Assembly: GCA_021776795.1 (NCBI GenBank)
Contig: JAJFFC010000020.1
Coordinates: 347,313 to 411,312 of the forward strand
DNA length: 64,000 nt
DNA from: Planctomycetota bacterium
GTDB taxonomy: Bacteria; Planctomycetota; UBA1135
Reading direction: 5' to 3'
A program made the position numbers and the translations under genes. Positions within the stretch are counted from its first letter, which is position 1. Every line of letters starts with the position of its first letter. Below, piece after piece: positions 24,403 to 33,009 of this stretch. The notes below the pieces were generated by a model. The model ran no database searches and had not been told where the DNA came from. It worked only from the letters and a program-made list of their open reading frames with translations.

Positions 24403-25233
24403 TTAGCGGTCCTTCCATGCCACGAGGTAGGCGATAAACGTCTCCTCGTTTTCGGCGTGCTTCTTTTTGCGGAAGTTGCCATCGCCTTCGCCATCTTCAT
24501 CGGTGCCTTCCCAGTAGGTGTCTACCGTGGTGAAGCCGGCTTCATACATGATGTCGCGCAATTCGGCCAAGCTCCATAGTCGCCAGCTGTAATCGAAGGC
24601 GTTGTCCATACGCGTGCCATCTTCAAAGGCGAAGTGGATGTGGCAGTCCATGTGATGGGTGATGGCATCCATGGCCTCTTGCTCCCAGACATAAGTAAAG
24701 CCAGCGTCTTCCTCGCGCTCTTCTTCACATTCGGACTGCGCTCCTGGCCCGCCCATGAGGTCTACCGCAAACATGCCGCCCTCCTGGAGTATGCGGTGGA
24801 CCTTACGGAAGTACTCGAGCATGATTTTGCGCTCTTCGAAGATCCAGTAGCTGAAGTTGAAGGCGGTGACGACGTCGACCTTGGGAGTCTTGACCTCGAG
24901 CACATTCTTCTCCAACTGCTTGACGCGTTTGGCCTTGTCGCCGAGCGGCTCGATGTGCTTGTGGTAACCCCATTTCATGGGTTCTGGATCAAGGTCCACG
25001 GCCCATGCTTCGGCTTCTGGGTGCTTCTTCACCCACAACGCGGAAAGCTGAGAGGTGCCGGCAAAATCTTCACGCAGGCGCATTGGCCGACGCTTATGCG
25101 CTTGGCGATATGCCTTGACCAAGAAATCGTGGTCGGCTTCCGGCATGTACACCGAGCCTTCATAAAGCTCGTAACGGTCGGCGGTATCTGCCGTGAACCG
25201 GCTAGTCTTTTTCTTCTTGCGGCGTTTGGCCAT
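24403..25233 (-). CDS. class I SAM-dependent methyltransferase
   Basis: 276 aa. A basic N-terminal stretch (K-R-R-K-K-K-K) precedes a SAM-binding core: L-R-E-D-F-A-G-T-S near residue 59, A-V-D-L-D-P-E-P near residue 80 and V-T-A-F-N-F-S-Y-W. Motif I has F-A-G-T instead of the common E-x-G-x-G. The acidic motif D-E-D-G-E-G-D near the C-terminus is unusual. Substrate unknown. TAAGGT lies 8 bases before the start on this strand. It converges with the SASA gene 14 bp away. Confidence 0.75.
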   Translation of the reverse strand: MAKRRKKKKTSRFTADTADRYELYEGSVYMPEADHDFLVKAYRQAHKRRPMRLREDFAGTSQLSALWVKKHPEAEAWAVDLDPEPMKWGYHKHIEPLGDKAKRVKQLEKNVLEVKTPKVDVVTAFNFSYWIFEERKIMLEYFRKVHRILQEGGMFAVDLMGGPGAQSECEEEREEDAGFTYVWEQEAMDAITHHMDCHIHFAFEDGTRMDNAFDYSWRLWSLAELRDIMYEAGFTTVDTYWEGTDEDGEGDGNFRKKKHAENEETFIAYLVAWKDR

Positions 25234-25290
25234 GGGCGGAAACCTTACGGCGACCTTGGCAATGGCGCAAGGAGCTAGCCAAAATGTTGC

Positions 25291-26154
25291 TCAAAGTTTG
25301 AGGGATTTCAAGATCATACGATCCATCATGCGGTCACTGAGCAACCACCGGCGGAGGAAAAGTAGGATCTTGCCGGAGCGATTTACGACATAGCGGGTGC
25401 GTGGGCGCGAACTCTCTAAAGCACGGCGGATGACCCTGGCACATTCTTCTGCGGGGACTCCACTTTTCTCCGATTTCGCGGCTGCTTTGGCAACTTGGGT
25501 CATCATGCATTCGTAATCGGCAAAGGCTTCTGGGGATAAGCGTTTCTCCGCTTCCTGCGCATGAGCCTTCGCTGTCTGCCAGACTTGCGATTGAACCGGG
25601 CCAGGTTCAATCAGCACCACATCGACTCCTAGGTGCTTCAGCTCCATGCGTAGGCAATCACTCATGCCTTCAAGACCATGTTTGCTGGCGTGATAGGGGC
25701 CCAACAGCGGAAACCCGATTTTGCCGGCAATCGAGGACACCTGAATCAGGCGTGATGGGCCACCGCGCATGAGTGGGAGGAAGGCCTGGGTGCAATGCAA
25801 CACTCCAGTGAGGTTGATCGCAATCTGGCGCTCAAAATCTTCCATGGGGAGGTATGCCAAAGGACCGCCTATCGCGACACCAGCATTATTGACTAGGGCA
25901 TGAAGGCGCTCGCCTTGAAGCAGCTCCTGCAAATCCCCTTTGGCTTGATCGATTGAAGCGCGGTCGGTGACATCGAAGAGCAAAGGGGTCATGCGCAGGG
26001 CATTCGCCGGAGTGGATGCGGCAAAGGCATCGGCATCTTGCTCGCGGCGCACGCTGCCAAACACCTGCCACCCTCTCGCAGCAAGATCGAGGCAAACTGC
26101 GCGACCAATGCCAGTGGAAGCGCCAGTGACGAGAACGGTGCGGGCGGAGGCCAT
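25291..26154 (-). CDS. short-chain dehydrogenase/reductase
   Basis: 287 aa. T-G-A-S-T-G-I-G near residue 10, N-N-A-G-V near residue 88, S-S-I-A-G near residue 138 and Y-H-A-S-K near residue 153 form a complete classical SDR active site. The C-terminal ~60 residues (R-S-R-P-R-T-R-Y-V-V region) are of the type found in retinol-dehydrogenase-like SDRs. Substrate unknown. The start codon lies 17 bp from the divergent MOSC gene, with TAGGAT 6 bases upstream on this strand. Confidence 0.87.
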   Translation of the reverse strand: MASARTVLVTGASTGIGRAVCLDLAARGWQVFGSVRREQDADAFAASTPANALRMTPLLFDVTDRASIDQAKGDLQELLQGERLHALVNNAGVAIGGPLAYLPMEDFERQIAINLTGVLHCTQAFLPLMRGGPSRLIQVSSIAGKIGFPLLGPYHASKHGLEGMSDCLRMELKHLGVDVVLIEPGPVQSQVWQTAKAHAQEAEKRLSPEAFADYECMMTQVAKAAAKSEKSGVPAEECARVIRRALESSRPRTRYVVNRSGKILLFLRRWLLSDRMMDRMILKSLKL

Positions 26155-26171
26155 GCAGCTATCCTAGGGCT
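26155..26171. promoter_or_regulatory. 17-bp intergenic region with overlapping bidirectional -10 boxes
   Basis: Plus strand: TATCCT (26160-26165) then 6 bases then the MOSC ATG. Minus strand: TAGGAT (26166-26161) then 6 bases then the SDR ATG. The two boxes are the two strands of one near-palindrome centred on CCTAGG. Neither has a good -35 match at 17-18 bp, and any -35 must lie in the opposite coding region. Confidence 0.5.
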
Positions 26172-26732
26172 ATGGCGACGGCACACCTGCATGCAGTTTT
26201 GCTTTCTCCCGTTGTGGAGTTTTCTCGTGGCGGTGAGCCGCTGCGCACGGCTTTATGCAAGCAGCCGGTGGCGACCCGGGTTTGGCTGGGGCCCCGCGGC
26301 CTGGCTGGCGATGAATGTGCCGACCGCAAGCACCATGGGCATGAGGATCAAGCCGTCTGCGTGTACCCGATGGAGTACTACCCGGCTTGGCGGGAATGGC
26401 TCCAACTCGATGCCGAGGCCTTTCCTTTCGGCAGCTTTGGCGAGAACTTCACCATCTCTGGCTTGGTCGAGTCCGATGTCTTCGCTGGTGATCAGGTTCG
26501 CATTGGCGAGGCGGTGGTGGAAGTCACCAAGCCCCGTCAGCCTTGTGCCACCCTGAACAAAGTTTGGGAGCGTCGCGACTTTGCCGCGCACATGGGGCGA
26601 GAAGGTTGGACCGGCTGGTACCTCCGCGTGCTCACGCCAGGCCATGTCGATGCCGGCGACGCCTGGGAGCTTTTAGCTCGCCAATCCCAAGCACAGAGTA
26701 TGGCGGCATTGTGGGCGGCGAAGCGCGACTGA
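26172..26732 (+). CDS. MOSC domain protein (YiiM-like)
   Basis: 186 aa. Conserved features: G-L-A-G-D-E near residue 46, H-H-G-H-E-D-Q-A-V-C-V-Y, F-G-E-N-F-T near residue 88, and the probable sulfur/cofactor cysteine in R-Q-P-C-A-T-L. YiiM-type MOSC proteins are molybdenum-cofactor-linked oxidoreductases that reduce N-hydroxylated compounds. No dedicated reductase is adjacent, though ferredoxin genes occur at 10.1-10.7 kb. Divergent from an SDR through a 17-bp gap. Confidence 0.85.
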   Translation: MATAHLHAVLLSPVVEFSRGGEPLRTALCKQPVATRVWLGPRGLAGDECADRKHHGHEDQAVCVYPMEYYPAWREWLQLDAEAFPFGSFGENFTISGLVESDVFAGDQVRIGEAVVEVTKPRQPCATLNKVWERRDFAAHMGREGWTGWYLRVLTPGHVDAGDAWELLARQSQAQSMAALWAAKRD

Positions 26733-26744
26733 TAGACTCCTGCC

Positions 26745-27101
26745 ATGGCCGATGCCGAAAGCTTCGAACAGCAGCGTGAGCGATTGATGAATCTCATGCT
26801 CAAGAAAGGTGGACGCACGACCAAGCGCTTTCTTAACCTCGACCAAGCAACCTATCGCGACGGCTTACTGCCTGCACGGCAGAAGGAGCTTCTTGGCTTA
26901 GTCGCCTCAGCTGTTCTGCGCTGCGATGATTGCATCACATATCACTTGCAGCAGAGTCACGAAGCCGGCTGGAGCAACGACGAAATCCGTGAAGCGCTCG
27001 AGGTGGCGATGGTCGTCGGTGGCTCCATTACCATCCCTCATGTGCGCCGCGCCTATGGCGTCATCGAAGAATGGGGTGAGGCCCCTAGGAGCTCACAGTG
27101 A
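26745..27101 (+). CDS. carboxymuconolactone decarboxylase / AhpD-like protein
   Basis: 118 aa, all-helical. It carries the C-D-D-C-I-T-Y-H motif (C-x-x-C followed by a His, near residues 64-71), the peroxidase-type redox centre of the AhpD/CMD family. Small members of this family act in peroxide or lactone chemistry; the substrate here is unknown. TAGACT lies 6 bases before the ATG. It overlaps the SLC13 gene by 4 bases (GTGA), so the two are cotranscribed. Confidence 0.85.
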   Translation: MADAESFEQQRERLMNLMLKKGGRTTKRFLNLDQATYRDGLLPARQKELLGLVASAVLRCDDCITYHLQQSHEAGWSNDEIREALEVAMVVGGSITIPHVRRAYGVIEEWGEAPRSSQ

Positions 27102-28915
27102 GCACGCATGGCTGGGCGGCTTTGGCGATTTTGGTCGTCGCTGCCATCCTGTTTTTGACACGGAAGGTTCGCCTCGAACTGGTGGCCTTGTCGATTCCGG
27201 TCGCGCTCATGCTCACCGGCACCATTACCGATGCCTCGGTGGCTCTGGCTGGCTTCGGCAATCATGCGGTGATTGCCATTGCCGCGGTTTTTGTCCTCAG
27301 CGCGGGCATTCAGGAGAGCGGCGTGGCAGCTTGGCTGGCACGTTTGGTCGAACGCCTCGGCGGCTCCTCGGAAACGCGCATTTTGGTTTGGGTATGCACT
27401 GTGGTGGCGGTCCTTTCCGCCTTCATGAGCAATGCCGCCACGGTGGCGGTCATGCTGCCGGTGGTGATTGCCATGTCGCGCAGGTCTGGCCGCCCAGCCA
27501 GTCGTATCCTCATGCCGCTCGGCTTTGCCGCGATTCTAGGCGGCAACCTCACTCTGATTGGTACCAGCTCCAACCTGCTGTTGTCCGATTACCTCGAGCG
27601 CACCACCGGCGAACCTTATGGCATGTTCGACTTCGCCCTCGTCGGCCTGCCGATTTGTGCCGCCGGCATTTTGTACCTCTTGGTGTTTGGGCGACGCCTG
27701 CTCCCCGCAGATTCTCAAGTCGATGCCTCCGCCATGGGGCGAGGTGCCATGCCCGAACAACTGTTGGCGCGCTATGAACTGAGTGGGCAACTGGTGCGTT
27801 TGCGTGTGGGTAAAGATTCCACCCTGCGCACCAAAACTTTGGCCGAAGGCGGTTTTGGGAAGGACTATCGACTCTCTGCGGTAGCCATGATGCGGCCTGG
27901 ACCCTTCGGTGAGCGCTGGAGTCAACCGAGCCCGGATGTGCGTCTGAAGAAGGGAGATGAACTCTATCTCGAAGGCCCGGAAGTCGAGGCCTGGCGTTTG
28001 GCCGAGGCCACGCGTACGCGCATTGGTTTGGCCGGAGGCAAGCAGGTCGAACGGGTGTTGGACCACGGCTTTGCCTTGGCCGAGGCCATCATCGTGCCGC
28101 GTTCGAGCCTGATTGGCGCGACCTTGCGCGAATTGAATTTCCGCAGCGCACATGGCCTCAATGTGTTGGCGATTTGGCGGGACAAGGAACGCCTTGAGGG
28201 AGATCCATCTACCCAAGCTCTCGAAGCAGGCGACACCCTGCTTCTGGTTGGACCACTGCACAAGGTGCGCAACCTGAAAGTTGGCGATGACCTCCTGATG
28301 GTCGCCGCCCCACGCGATGTCCGCGACTTCCGCAAGGCACCACTTGCGATGTTTTGCCTGGCTGCCGCGCTCATGCCACCGCTGCTCGGTTGGGCGCCAT
28401 TGGCCTTGAGTGCACTCGGTGGCGCACTGTTGATGATCCTCACCGGCTGCCTTCCGGCAAACCGTGCCGGTCGTTATATGGACTGGAAAGTGTTGGCTTT
28501 GATTGTGGGCACGCTTCCTTTGGGCGCTGCGTTGGAGCAGCATGGCGTCGCCGATATCGTGGCTCAGGCCCTGGTCGAAGAGTCTTCGGTGCTCGGGCCG
28601 GTGATGGTCTTGGGCGGCTTATTTTTGATTTCCGCCCTAGTCAGTATCACGAGTAGTAACGCCGCCGCTGCGGTCATTTTGGCTCCGGTGGCAGCGCGTG
28701 CAGCCGTGGCCTTGGACATGCCGATAGCCAAAGTCCTATTGGCGGTGTCCTTCGGATGCAGCTGCGCCTTCATTGTTCCCTTCGCGCATCAATGCAACTT
28801 GATGGTGCAAGGTCCCGGCGGTTACCGCACCAAGGATTTCCTGCGCGTAGGCGGAGGTCTGAGTTTAGTGGTGGCAGTCGTCGCCGTAGGCATGCTCGCC
28901 TACCTGGCGCGCTAA
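27098..28915 (+). CDS. SLC13/DASS-family transporter with two central TrkA-C domains
   Basis: 605 aa from GTG. The N-terminal membrane half (about residues 5-190) has G-T-S-S-N-L-L-L, a transport-site hairpin motif of the divalent-anion:Na+ symporter family. Two RCK/TrkA-C-type domains occupy about 215-400 (V-P-R-S-S-L-I-G-A-T-L-R-E-L-N-F-R in the second). The C-terminal membrane half has S-I-T-S-S-N-A-A-A-A-V, the mirror-image motif. It likely imports sulfate, dicarboxylate or a related anion. Overlap with the AhpD-like gene suggests coupled expression. Confidence 0.9.
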   Translation: MSTHGWAALAILVVAAILFLTRKVRLELVALSIPVALMLTGTITDASVALAGFGNHAVIAIAAVFVLSAGIQESGVAAWLARLVERLGGSSETRILVWVCTVVAVLSAFMSNAATVAVMLPVVIAMSRRSGRPASRILMPLGFAAILGGNLTLIGTSSNLLLSDYLERTTGEPYGMFDFALVGLPICAAGILYLLVFGRRLLPADSQVDASAMGRGAMPEQLLARYELSGQLVRLRVGKDSTLRTKTLAEGGFGKDYRLSAVAMMRPGPFGERWSQPSPDVRLKKGDELYLEGPEVEAWRLAEATRTRIGLAGGKQVERVLDHGFALAEAIIVPRSSLIGATLRELNFRSAHGLNVLAIWRDKERLEGDPSTQALEAGDTLLLVGPLHKVRNLKVGDDLLMVAAPRDVRDFRKAPLAMFCLAAALMPPLLGWAPLALSALGGALLMILTGCLPANRAGRYMDWKVLALIVGTLPLGAALEQHGVADIVAQALVEESSVLGPVMVLGGLFLISALVSITSSNAAAAVILAPVAARAAVALDMPIAKVLLAVSFGCSCAFIVPFAHQCNLMVQGPGGYRTKDFLRVGGGLSLVVAVVAVGMLAYLAR

Positions 28916-28930
28916 TCCAGCCTAGGCGGA

Positions 28931-29281
28931 TTAATCGTCCATCTCGCGCCGCTGCCGTTTGGTATCGCTGCGCTGCTTCTTCGAATCTAGGCGCCGCTTT
29001 ACGGAACCTTTGGTCGGCTTGGTGGCGACCCTCTTCTTGGGCTTGTGATTGCGCTTCTTCAGCGCCGCAATCAGCCGCTCATAGGCTAGCTCACGATTCT
29101 GCGTTTGGCTGCGGCGCTCGGTGGCTGCTACTCGAATCCCGCTAGGAGGATGGAACAGCCGAACCCCCGTCTCGACCTTGTTGCGATGCTGGCCACCCGG
29201 CCCACCGGCGCGGAAGAAACTCATCTGCGCCTCGCGCTCGAGGGTCTCGCGATCGAGCGCGAAGGGAGGGGTCTGAGACAT
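28931..29281 (-). CDS. RF-1 domain peptide-chain-release-factor-like protein (GGQ)
   Basis: 116 aa. [13 protein letters not shown] contains the universal G-G-Q that triggers peptidyl-tRNA hydrolysis. A Lys/Arg-rich C-terminal tail (about 75-116) is of the kind that sits in the empty mRNA channel in ArfB/YaeJ proteins. No codon-recognition domain is present, so a ribosome-rescue role is more likely than termination. Divergent from trxB with a 62-bp gap. Confidence 0.87.
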   Translation of the reverse strand: MSQTPPFALDRETLEREAQMSFFRAGGPGGQHRNKVETGVRLFHPPSGIRVAATERRSQTQNRELAYERLIAALKKRNHKPKKRVATKPTKGSVKRRLDSKKQRSDTKRQRREMDD

Positions 29282-29343
29282 GGCTGGGACGTGGGAAATC
29301 AGGCATGGAGGGCCCGCGGAGTCGGCCCTACAATAACCGACCC

Positions 29344-30279
29344 ATGACCCACAACATCGCCATCATTGGATCCGGTCCAGCCGGCTACACCGCTGCCCTA
29401 TACGCTTCGCGGGCGGGTTTTACCCCGGTTCTGTTTGAGGGCATGCAGCCCGGTGGCCAGCTGACCACCACCACCGACGTCGAAAACTATCCCGGTTTTC
29501 CCGACGGCGTGATGGGACCGGAATTGATGGAGCGATTCCGTGCGCAGGCGGCCAAGTTCGGCACCGAGATGATCGAGTTCAAGAACATCAAGTCCATCGA
29601 CACCAGCAAGCGCCCCTTTGTTCTCGAAGATGAAATGGGCGGCAGCTATGAAGCGCATACGGTCATCATCGCGACTGGCGCGCGCGCCAAGCTGCTTGGC
29701 TTGGATAAGGAGAAAGAGCTCATGGGTTACGGCGTATCGGCATGCGCCACCTGCGATGGCGCTTTCTTCAAAGACAAAGAAGTCGCGATTGTGGGCGGTG
29801 GCGATACCGCCATGGAAGAAGCTCTGTTTCTGACTCGCTTTGCCTCCAAAGTTACGGTGATTCATCGCCGCGAAGGTTTCCGCGCTTCCAAGGTCATGTT
29901 GGAGCGCGCGCAGAACCATCCGAAGATCGAATGGAAGCTGTGGCGTCAGGTGACTGACATTGAGCACGGGGAAGACAAGAAGGTGACCGGCTTGGTCCTC
30001 GAGAACACGCAGGATGGTGGCAACGAATCCTTCTCTTGTGAGGGATTATTCATCGCGATTGGCCATCAGCCCAACACGGAGTTCCTTGGTGAAGAGTTCG
30101 ATCGCAACGACGTCGGCTATCTCATCGTCAATCATGGCACCCGCACCAGCGTCGAAGGCGTGTTTGCCGCCGGAGATGTGCATGACCCGCTCTATCGTCA
30201 GGCGGTGACTGCCGCCGGTATGGGGTGTGCCGCCGCGCTAGATGCCCAGCACTACCTAACCGACAAGGGCATCGCCTGA
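29344..30279 (+). CDS. trxB: thioredoxin-disulfide reductase
   Basis: 311 aa, typical for bacterial TrxB. FAD site [10 protein letters not shown] near residue 9; redox pair C134-A-T-C137 in [13 protein letters not shown] site [10 protein letters not shown] near residue 152; C-terminal G-V-F-A-A-G-D-V. It is cytosolic and keeps thioredoxin reduced. ATG 29344 is chosen because it puts the FAD motif at the usual place. TACAAT lies 9 bases upstream. A structured 3' region and a terminator follow. Confidence 0.96.
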   Translation: MTHNIAIIGSGPAGYTAALYASRAGFTPVLFEGMQPGGQLTTTTDVENYPGFPDGVMGPELMERFRAQAAKFGTEMIEFKNIKSIDTSKRPFVLEDEMGGSYEAHTVIIATGARAKLLGLDKEKELMGYGVSACATCDGAFFKDKEVAIVGGGDTAMEEALFLTRFASKVTVIHRREGFRASKVMLERAQNHPKIEWKLWRQVTDIEHGEDKKVTGLVLENTQDGGNESFSCEGLFIAIGHQPNTEFLGEEFDRNDVGYLIVNHGTRTSVEGVFAAGDVHDPLYRQAVTAAGMGCAAALDAQHYLTDKGIA

Positions 30280-30283
30280 AATC

Positions 30284-30396
30284 AGGTAACCCCTCAGACC
30301 ATGCACCTAAAGGTGGTGTCCGCGTGGTTGTCTGCGCGGGCCTGCATTAGAGAGGGGGAAAGAAGCATGCCTCCACCCTAATGGCTAGGGTCCTGC
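30284..30396 (+). other. structured 3' region / candidate small RNA downstream of trxB
   Basis: Between the trxB stop and its terminator are three short hairpins: CACC-TAAA-GGTG, CCGCG...CGCGG, and CATTAG...CTAATG enclosing a purine-rich G-run and a CCTCC. No open frame is seen. It could be a 3' UTR-derived small RNA. It was compared by eye with SRP RNA; the conserved domain IV loop is not present. Confidence 0.25.
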
Positions 30397-30430
30397 CGAT
30401 GGCTCCTTTGGAGCCGTCGGCTATTTTTTT
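30397..30430 (+). terminator. intrinsic terminator after trxB
   Basis: A GC-rich stem (CCGATGGCTCC with GGAGCCGTCGG, one mismatch) with a TTT loop is followed by a tract of seven T. It overlaps the last codons of the convergent glycosyltransferase gene. Confidence 0.8.
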
Positions 30431-31434
30431 GCCTGCATGGGGCGCAGTAGACGGTCCCAGGCCAGTGATTCTGCCGCTGGAGAATGAGCCTGGCGCACGA
30501 TTTCCTGAAGCTTGCGTGCCGCCAGCATGGCTTGATCTGGCTGATCCAAGATTTCTCGCAGGCGCTTGCGTAGCTCACGGTCATCGCGGAAGCATTGCTC
30601 CGGTCCAGGAAACTCACGATGCGCCGGAATTGAGCTCGCCAACACAGGCCGACCGATGAGCGCAGCTTCCAGTAAGGCATTGGGCGCGCCGCCTTCTGAT
30701 TTGCTGGTACTCAAGACCACGTTGGCGCGACGATAAAACGGCAGCAGGTCTGCGCGTGGATATGCGCCCAGAAGGTGGACCCATGGAAGTTCCTCGGCCC
30801 TGGCCGCCAGAGCCTCACCGCAAGCTGGTTCTAGCACCGGCCCCAGGAACCACAGTTGCAGGTCAGGAATCTCGCGCTGAAAGGGAGTGAGCGCTTCGAT
30901 GGCGCGCATCGGATCTTTGATCGCGCGCAGACCAGCCGGCACCAACACAATGGGTGTGGCGGAGTCATGCGCCGGCGCGTCATCCGGCAAGCGCAAGCCA
31001 GGTCGATAGGCAATCGGCGTGACCCCTTGCGCAATCGTATGCAAGCGATTGCCGAGATCGGGGAACAGGTCTCGAGCGCGGCGGGCAGCACTGCGCCCAA
31101 GCGCGACGACGGCATCGGCCTGTTGCAGGAGTTCCTTGCTTTGCGCAGTAGGCTTGCCGTTTAGGTCGGTGCCGGTGAACAAGATGAGGTGCGGGACCCT
31201 CCAAGCCTTGGCGAGTTGCACTGCATACGGGCCGCTCAAGGTGGCATGGAATGCCACAATCAAATCTGCGTTGGGCGTCTCGTCGACAGAGATCGAGGAA
31301 GCTTCACGCTGTGTGATTTCATAGCCACGACGCGTGAGTTCCTCGGCCAAACGGGTGGCCGTGGTGGTGTTTCCTCGGTGCTCTTCCAGTGCGCAGGGGA
31401 GCAGGAACAGCACGCGTGTGCGTGGCGCAGTCAT
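30421..31434 (-). CDS. GT4-family glycosyltransferase
   Basis: 337 aa, GT-B fold. N-terminal N-T-T-T-A-T-R-L-A; centre V-P-A-G-L-R-A-I-K-D-P (near residue 167), a phosphate-binding loop; C-terminal S-x-S-E-G-G-A-P-N-A-L-L-E-A (near residue 260) supplying the E-x7-E type nucleotide-sugar site. It would transfer a sugar from a nucleotide donor, probably to a lipid or cell-surface glycan. It starts 10 bp after the rho stop, so it is likely cotranscribed with rho. Confidence 0.85.
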   Translation of the reverse strand: MTAPRTRVLFLLPCALEEHRGNTTTATRLAEELTRRGYEITQREASSISVDETPNADLIVAFHATLSGPYAVQLAKAWRVPHLILFTGTDLNGKPTAQSKELLQQADAVVALGRSAARRARDLFPDLGNRLHTIAQGVTPIAYRPGLRLPDDAPAHDSATPIVLVPAGLRAIKDPMRAIEALTPFQREIPDLQLWFLGPVLEPACGEALAARAEELPWVHLLGAYPRADLLPFYRRANVVLSTSKSEGGAPNALLEAALIGRPVLASSIPAHREFPGPEQCFRDDRELRKRLREILDQPDQAMLAARKLQEIVRQAHSPAAESLAWDRLLRPMQAKK

Positions 31435-31444
31435 GGTTTTGGCC

Positions 31445-32881
31445 CTAGCCTGCAGCGAGATTCGCCAAGAACTCGACGTTGTTTGCGGAGGCTTCCATGC
31501 GTTGCACAAGCAACTCCATGCCTTCCACCGGATTCATTTCGTTAAGTACCTTGCGCAGCAAGTACACACGCTTCAACTCGCCGTCGCCAAACAGGAGATC
31601 TTCTTTGCGAGTGCCCGAACGGTTGATTTCAATCGCCGGCCAAACACGCCGGTCGGCGAGTTGGCGATCGAGGACCAGTTCCATATTGCCGGTGCCCTTG
31701 AACTCCTCAAAGATGACTTCATCCATCTTCGAGTTGGTGTCGATCAAGGCCGTGGCCAAAATCGTCAGCGAACCACCGTCTTCGATGTTGCGCGCCGCGC
31801 CAAAGAAACGCTTGGGCTTGAGCAAGGCATCGGACACGAGGCCACCGGTCATGATTTTGGAATTGGATGGCGCGACGTTGTTGTAGGCGCGCGCCAAACG
31901 GGTAATCGAGTCCAGCAGCACAACCACATCTTGGCCTTGCTCGACCCGAGCTTTGGCCAGTTCGATGACCCGCTCCGCGACCTGAATATGGCGCTCTGGG
32001 GGTTCATCAAAGGTGCTTGCGGCAATCTCGCGATTCTCCCCTTTGACCGTGCGCTCGAAGTCCGTGACTTCTTCTGGGCGCTCGTCGACTAACAGGATGA
32101 TCAGATGGCAGTCCGGATGGTTCGCAGTGATGGCATTGGCAATCAACTGCAGCAACACGGTCTTACCCGTGCGCGGTGGCGCCACAATCAAGCCGCGCTG
32201 GCCCTTGCCGACGGGTGAAATCAGATCAACGATGCGCGTTTCGACCAAATCTTTGTCAGTTTCGAGCGTCAGCCGTTCTTCCGGGTACAGTGGCACCAAA
32301 TCGCTAAAAGGAGCGTTCGCAAACTGCTTCTCTGGGTCATCGCCGAAGACCGTGAGGACTTCATGCATGACAAGCGGGGCATATTCCCCTTCGGCCAAAG
32401 GCGCCAGCACGCCGCTAATCAATTGACCGGACTGCAAACCATGCTTTTCAATCAGCTCGGGGTGGAGCAGGGCATCGGTGTCGTTGTTGGCGGTGTAGTC
32501 GTTGACCAAATGACGCAGGAAGCCAAAGCCTTCGCTGGTGACCTCGAGCAATCCCTTGGCAAAAAACACCCCCTCATTTTCCATGGCAGTGCCAATCAAG
32601 CGGCGCAAAATCGTGCCGCGTTGCAAGCCCAGCGCATCTTCGACACCAACCTTTTCGGCCAAGTCTTGCAAGTCTGGCAAAGACAACGGCAAGTAGGTGG
32701 AAAGATGAAGCTCCTGCTTTTTGCGCTTGGTCGCAAAGGACTTCACGCTCTTGGTGGTCCATTCCTCTTCCGGCCGCGGTGGCAGCTGGTTTAGGGTGAC
32801 AGGAGTATTGCCGTTGGACGGGCGAAAGTCCTTACGGCGGCGACGGCGCCGATTACGGCGACGGGTGTGTTGTTCGGCCAT
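31445..32881 (-). CDS. rho: transcription termination factor Rho
   Basis: 478 aa. An Arg-rich N-terminal extension (residues 1-20) precedes the helical domain and the cold-shock-like RNA-binding domain (E-G-F-G-F-L-R near residue 117). The ATPase core has Walker A A-P-P-R-T-G-K-T-V (about 234-242), V-D-E-R-P-E-E-V, V-V-L-L-D-S-I-T-R-L-A-R and the Q/R-loop region G-G-L-V-S-D-A-L. The primary RNA-binding region is slightly divergent from the usual D-D-I-Y-V-S form. Rho-dependent termination coexists with the many intrinsic hairpin terminators in this window. Confidence 0.95.
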   Translation of the reverse strand: MAEQHTRRRNRRRRRRKDFRPSNGNTPVTLNQLPPRPEEEWTTKSVKSFATKRKKQELHLSTYLPLSLPDLQDLAEKVGVEDALGLQRGTILRRLIGTAMENEGVFFAKGLLEVTSEGFGFLRHLVNDYTANNDTDALLHPELIEKHGLQSGQLISGVLAPLAEGEYAPLVMHEVLTVFGDDPEKQFANAPFSDLVPLYPEERLTLETDKDLVETRIVDLISPVGKGQRGLIVAPPRTGKTVLLQLIANAITANHPDCHLIILLVDERPEEVTDFERTVKGENREIAASTFDEPPERHIQVAERVIELAKARVEQGQDVVVLLDSITRLARAYNNVAPSNSKIMTGGLVSDALLKPKRFFGAARNIEDGGSLTILATALIDTNSKMDEVIFEEFKGTGNMELVLDRQLADRRVWPAIEINRSGTRKEDLLFGDGELKRVYLLRKVLNEMNPVEGMELLVQRMEASANNVEFLANLAAG

Positions 32882-33009
32882 TGGGGTCGCGAAGGGGTTC
32901 CGGGACGGGATAGTCCGGTCACGCGGAAGGGTTAGGCGGAGGGGGCGGCTTGGGGCCGCGGCGCGCCAGAGGAGACACTCTCCCAGAAGGACCGCATCCT
33001 AGCATGGAC

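Noticed and set aside
30284..30396. Resemblance of the post-trxB region to SRP RNA (a GAAGCATGCC run).
   Set aside because: The conserved GGAA-loop and symmetric-bulge arrangement of domain IV is missing.
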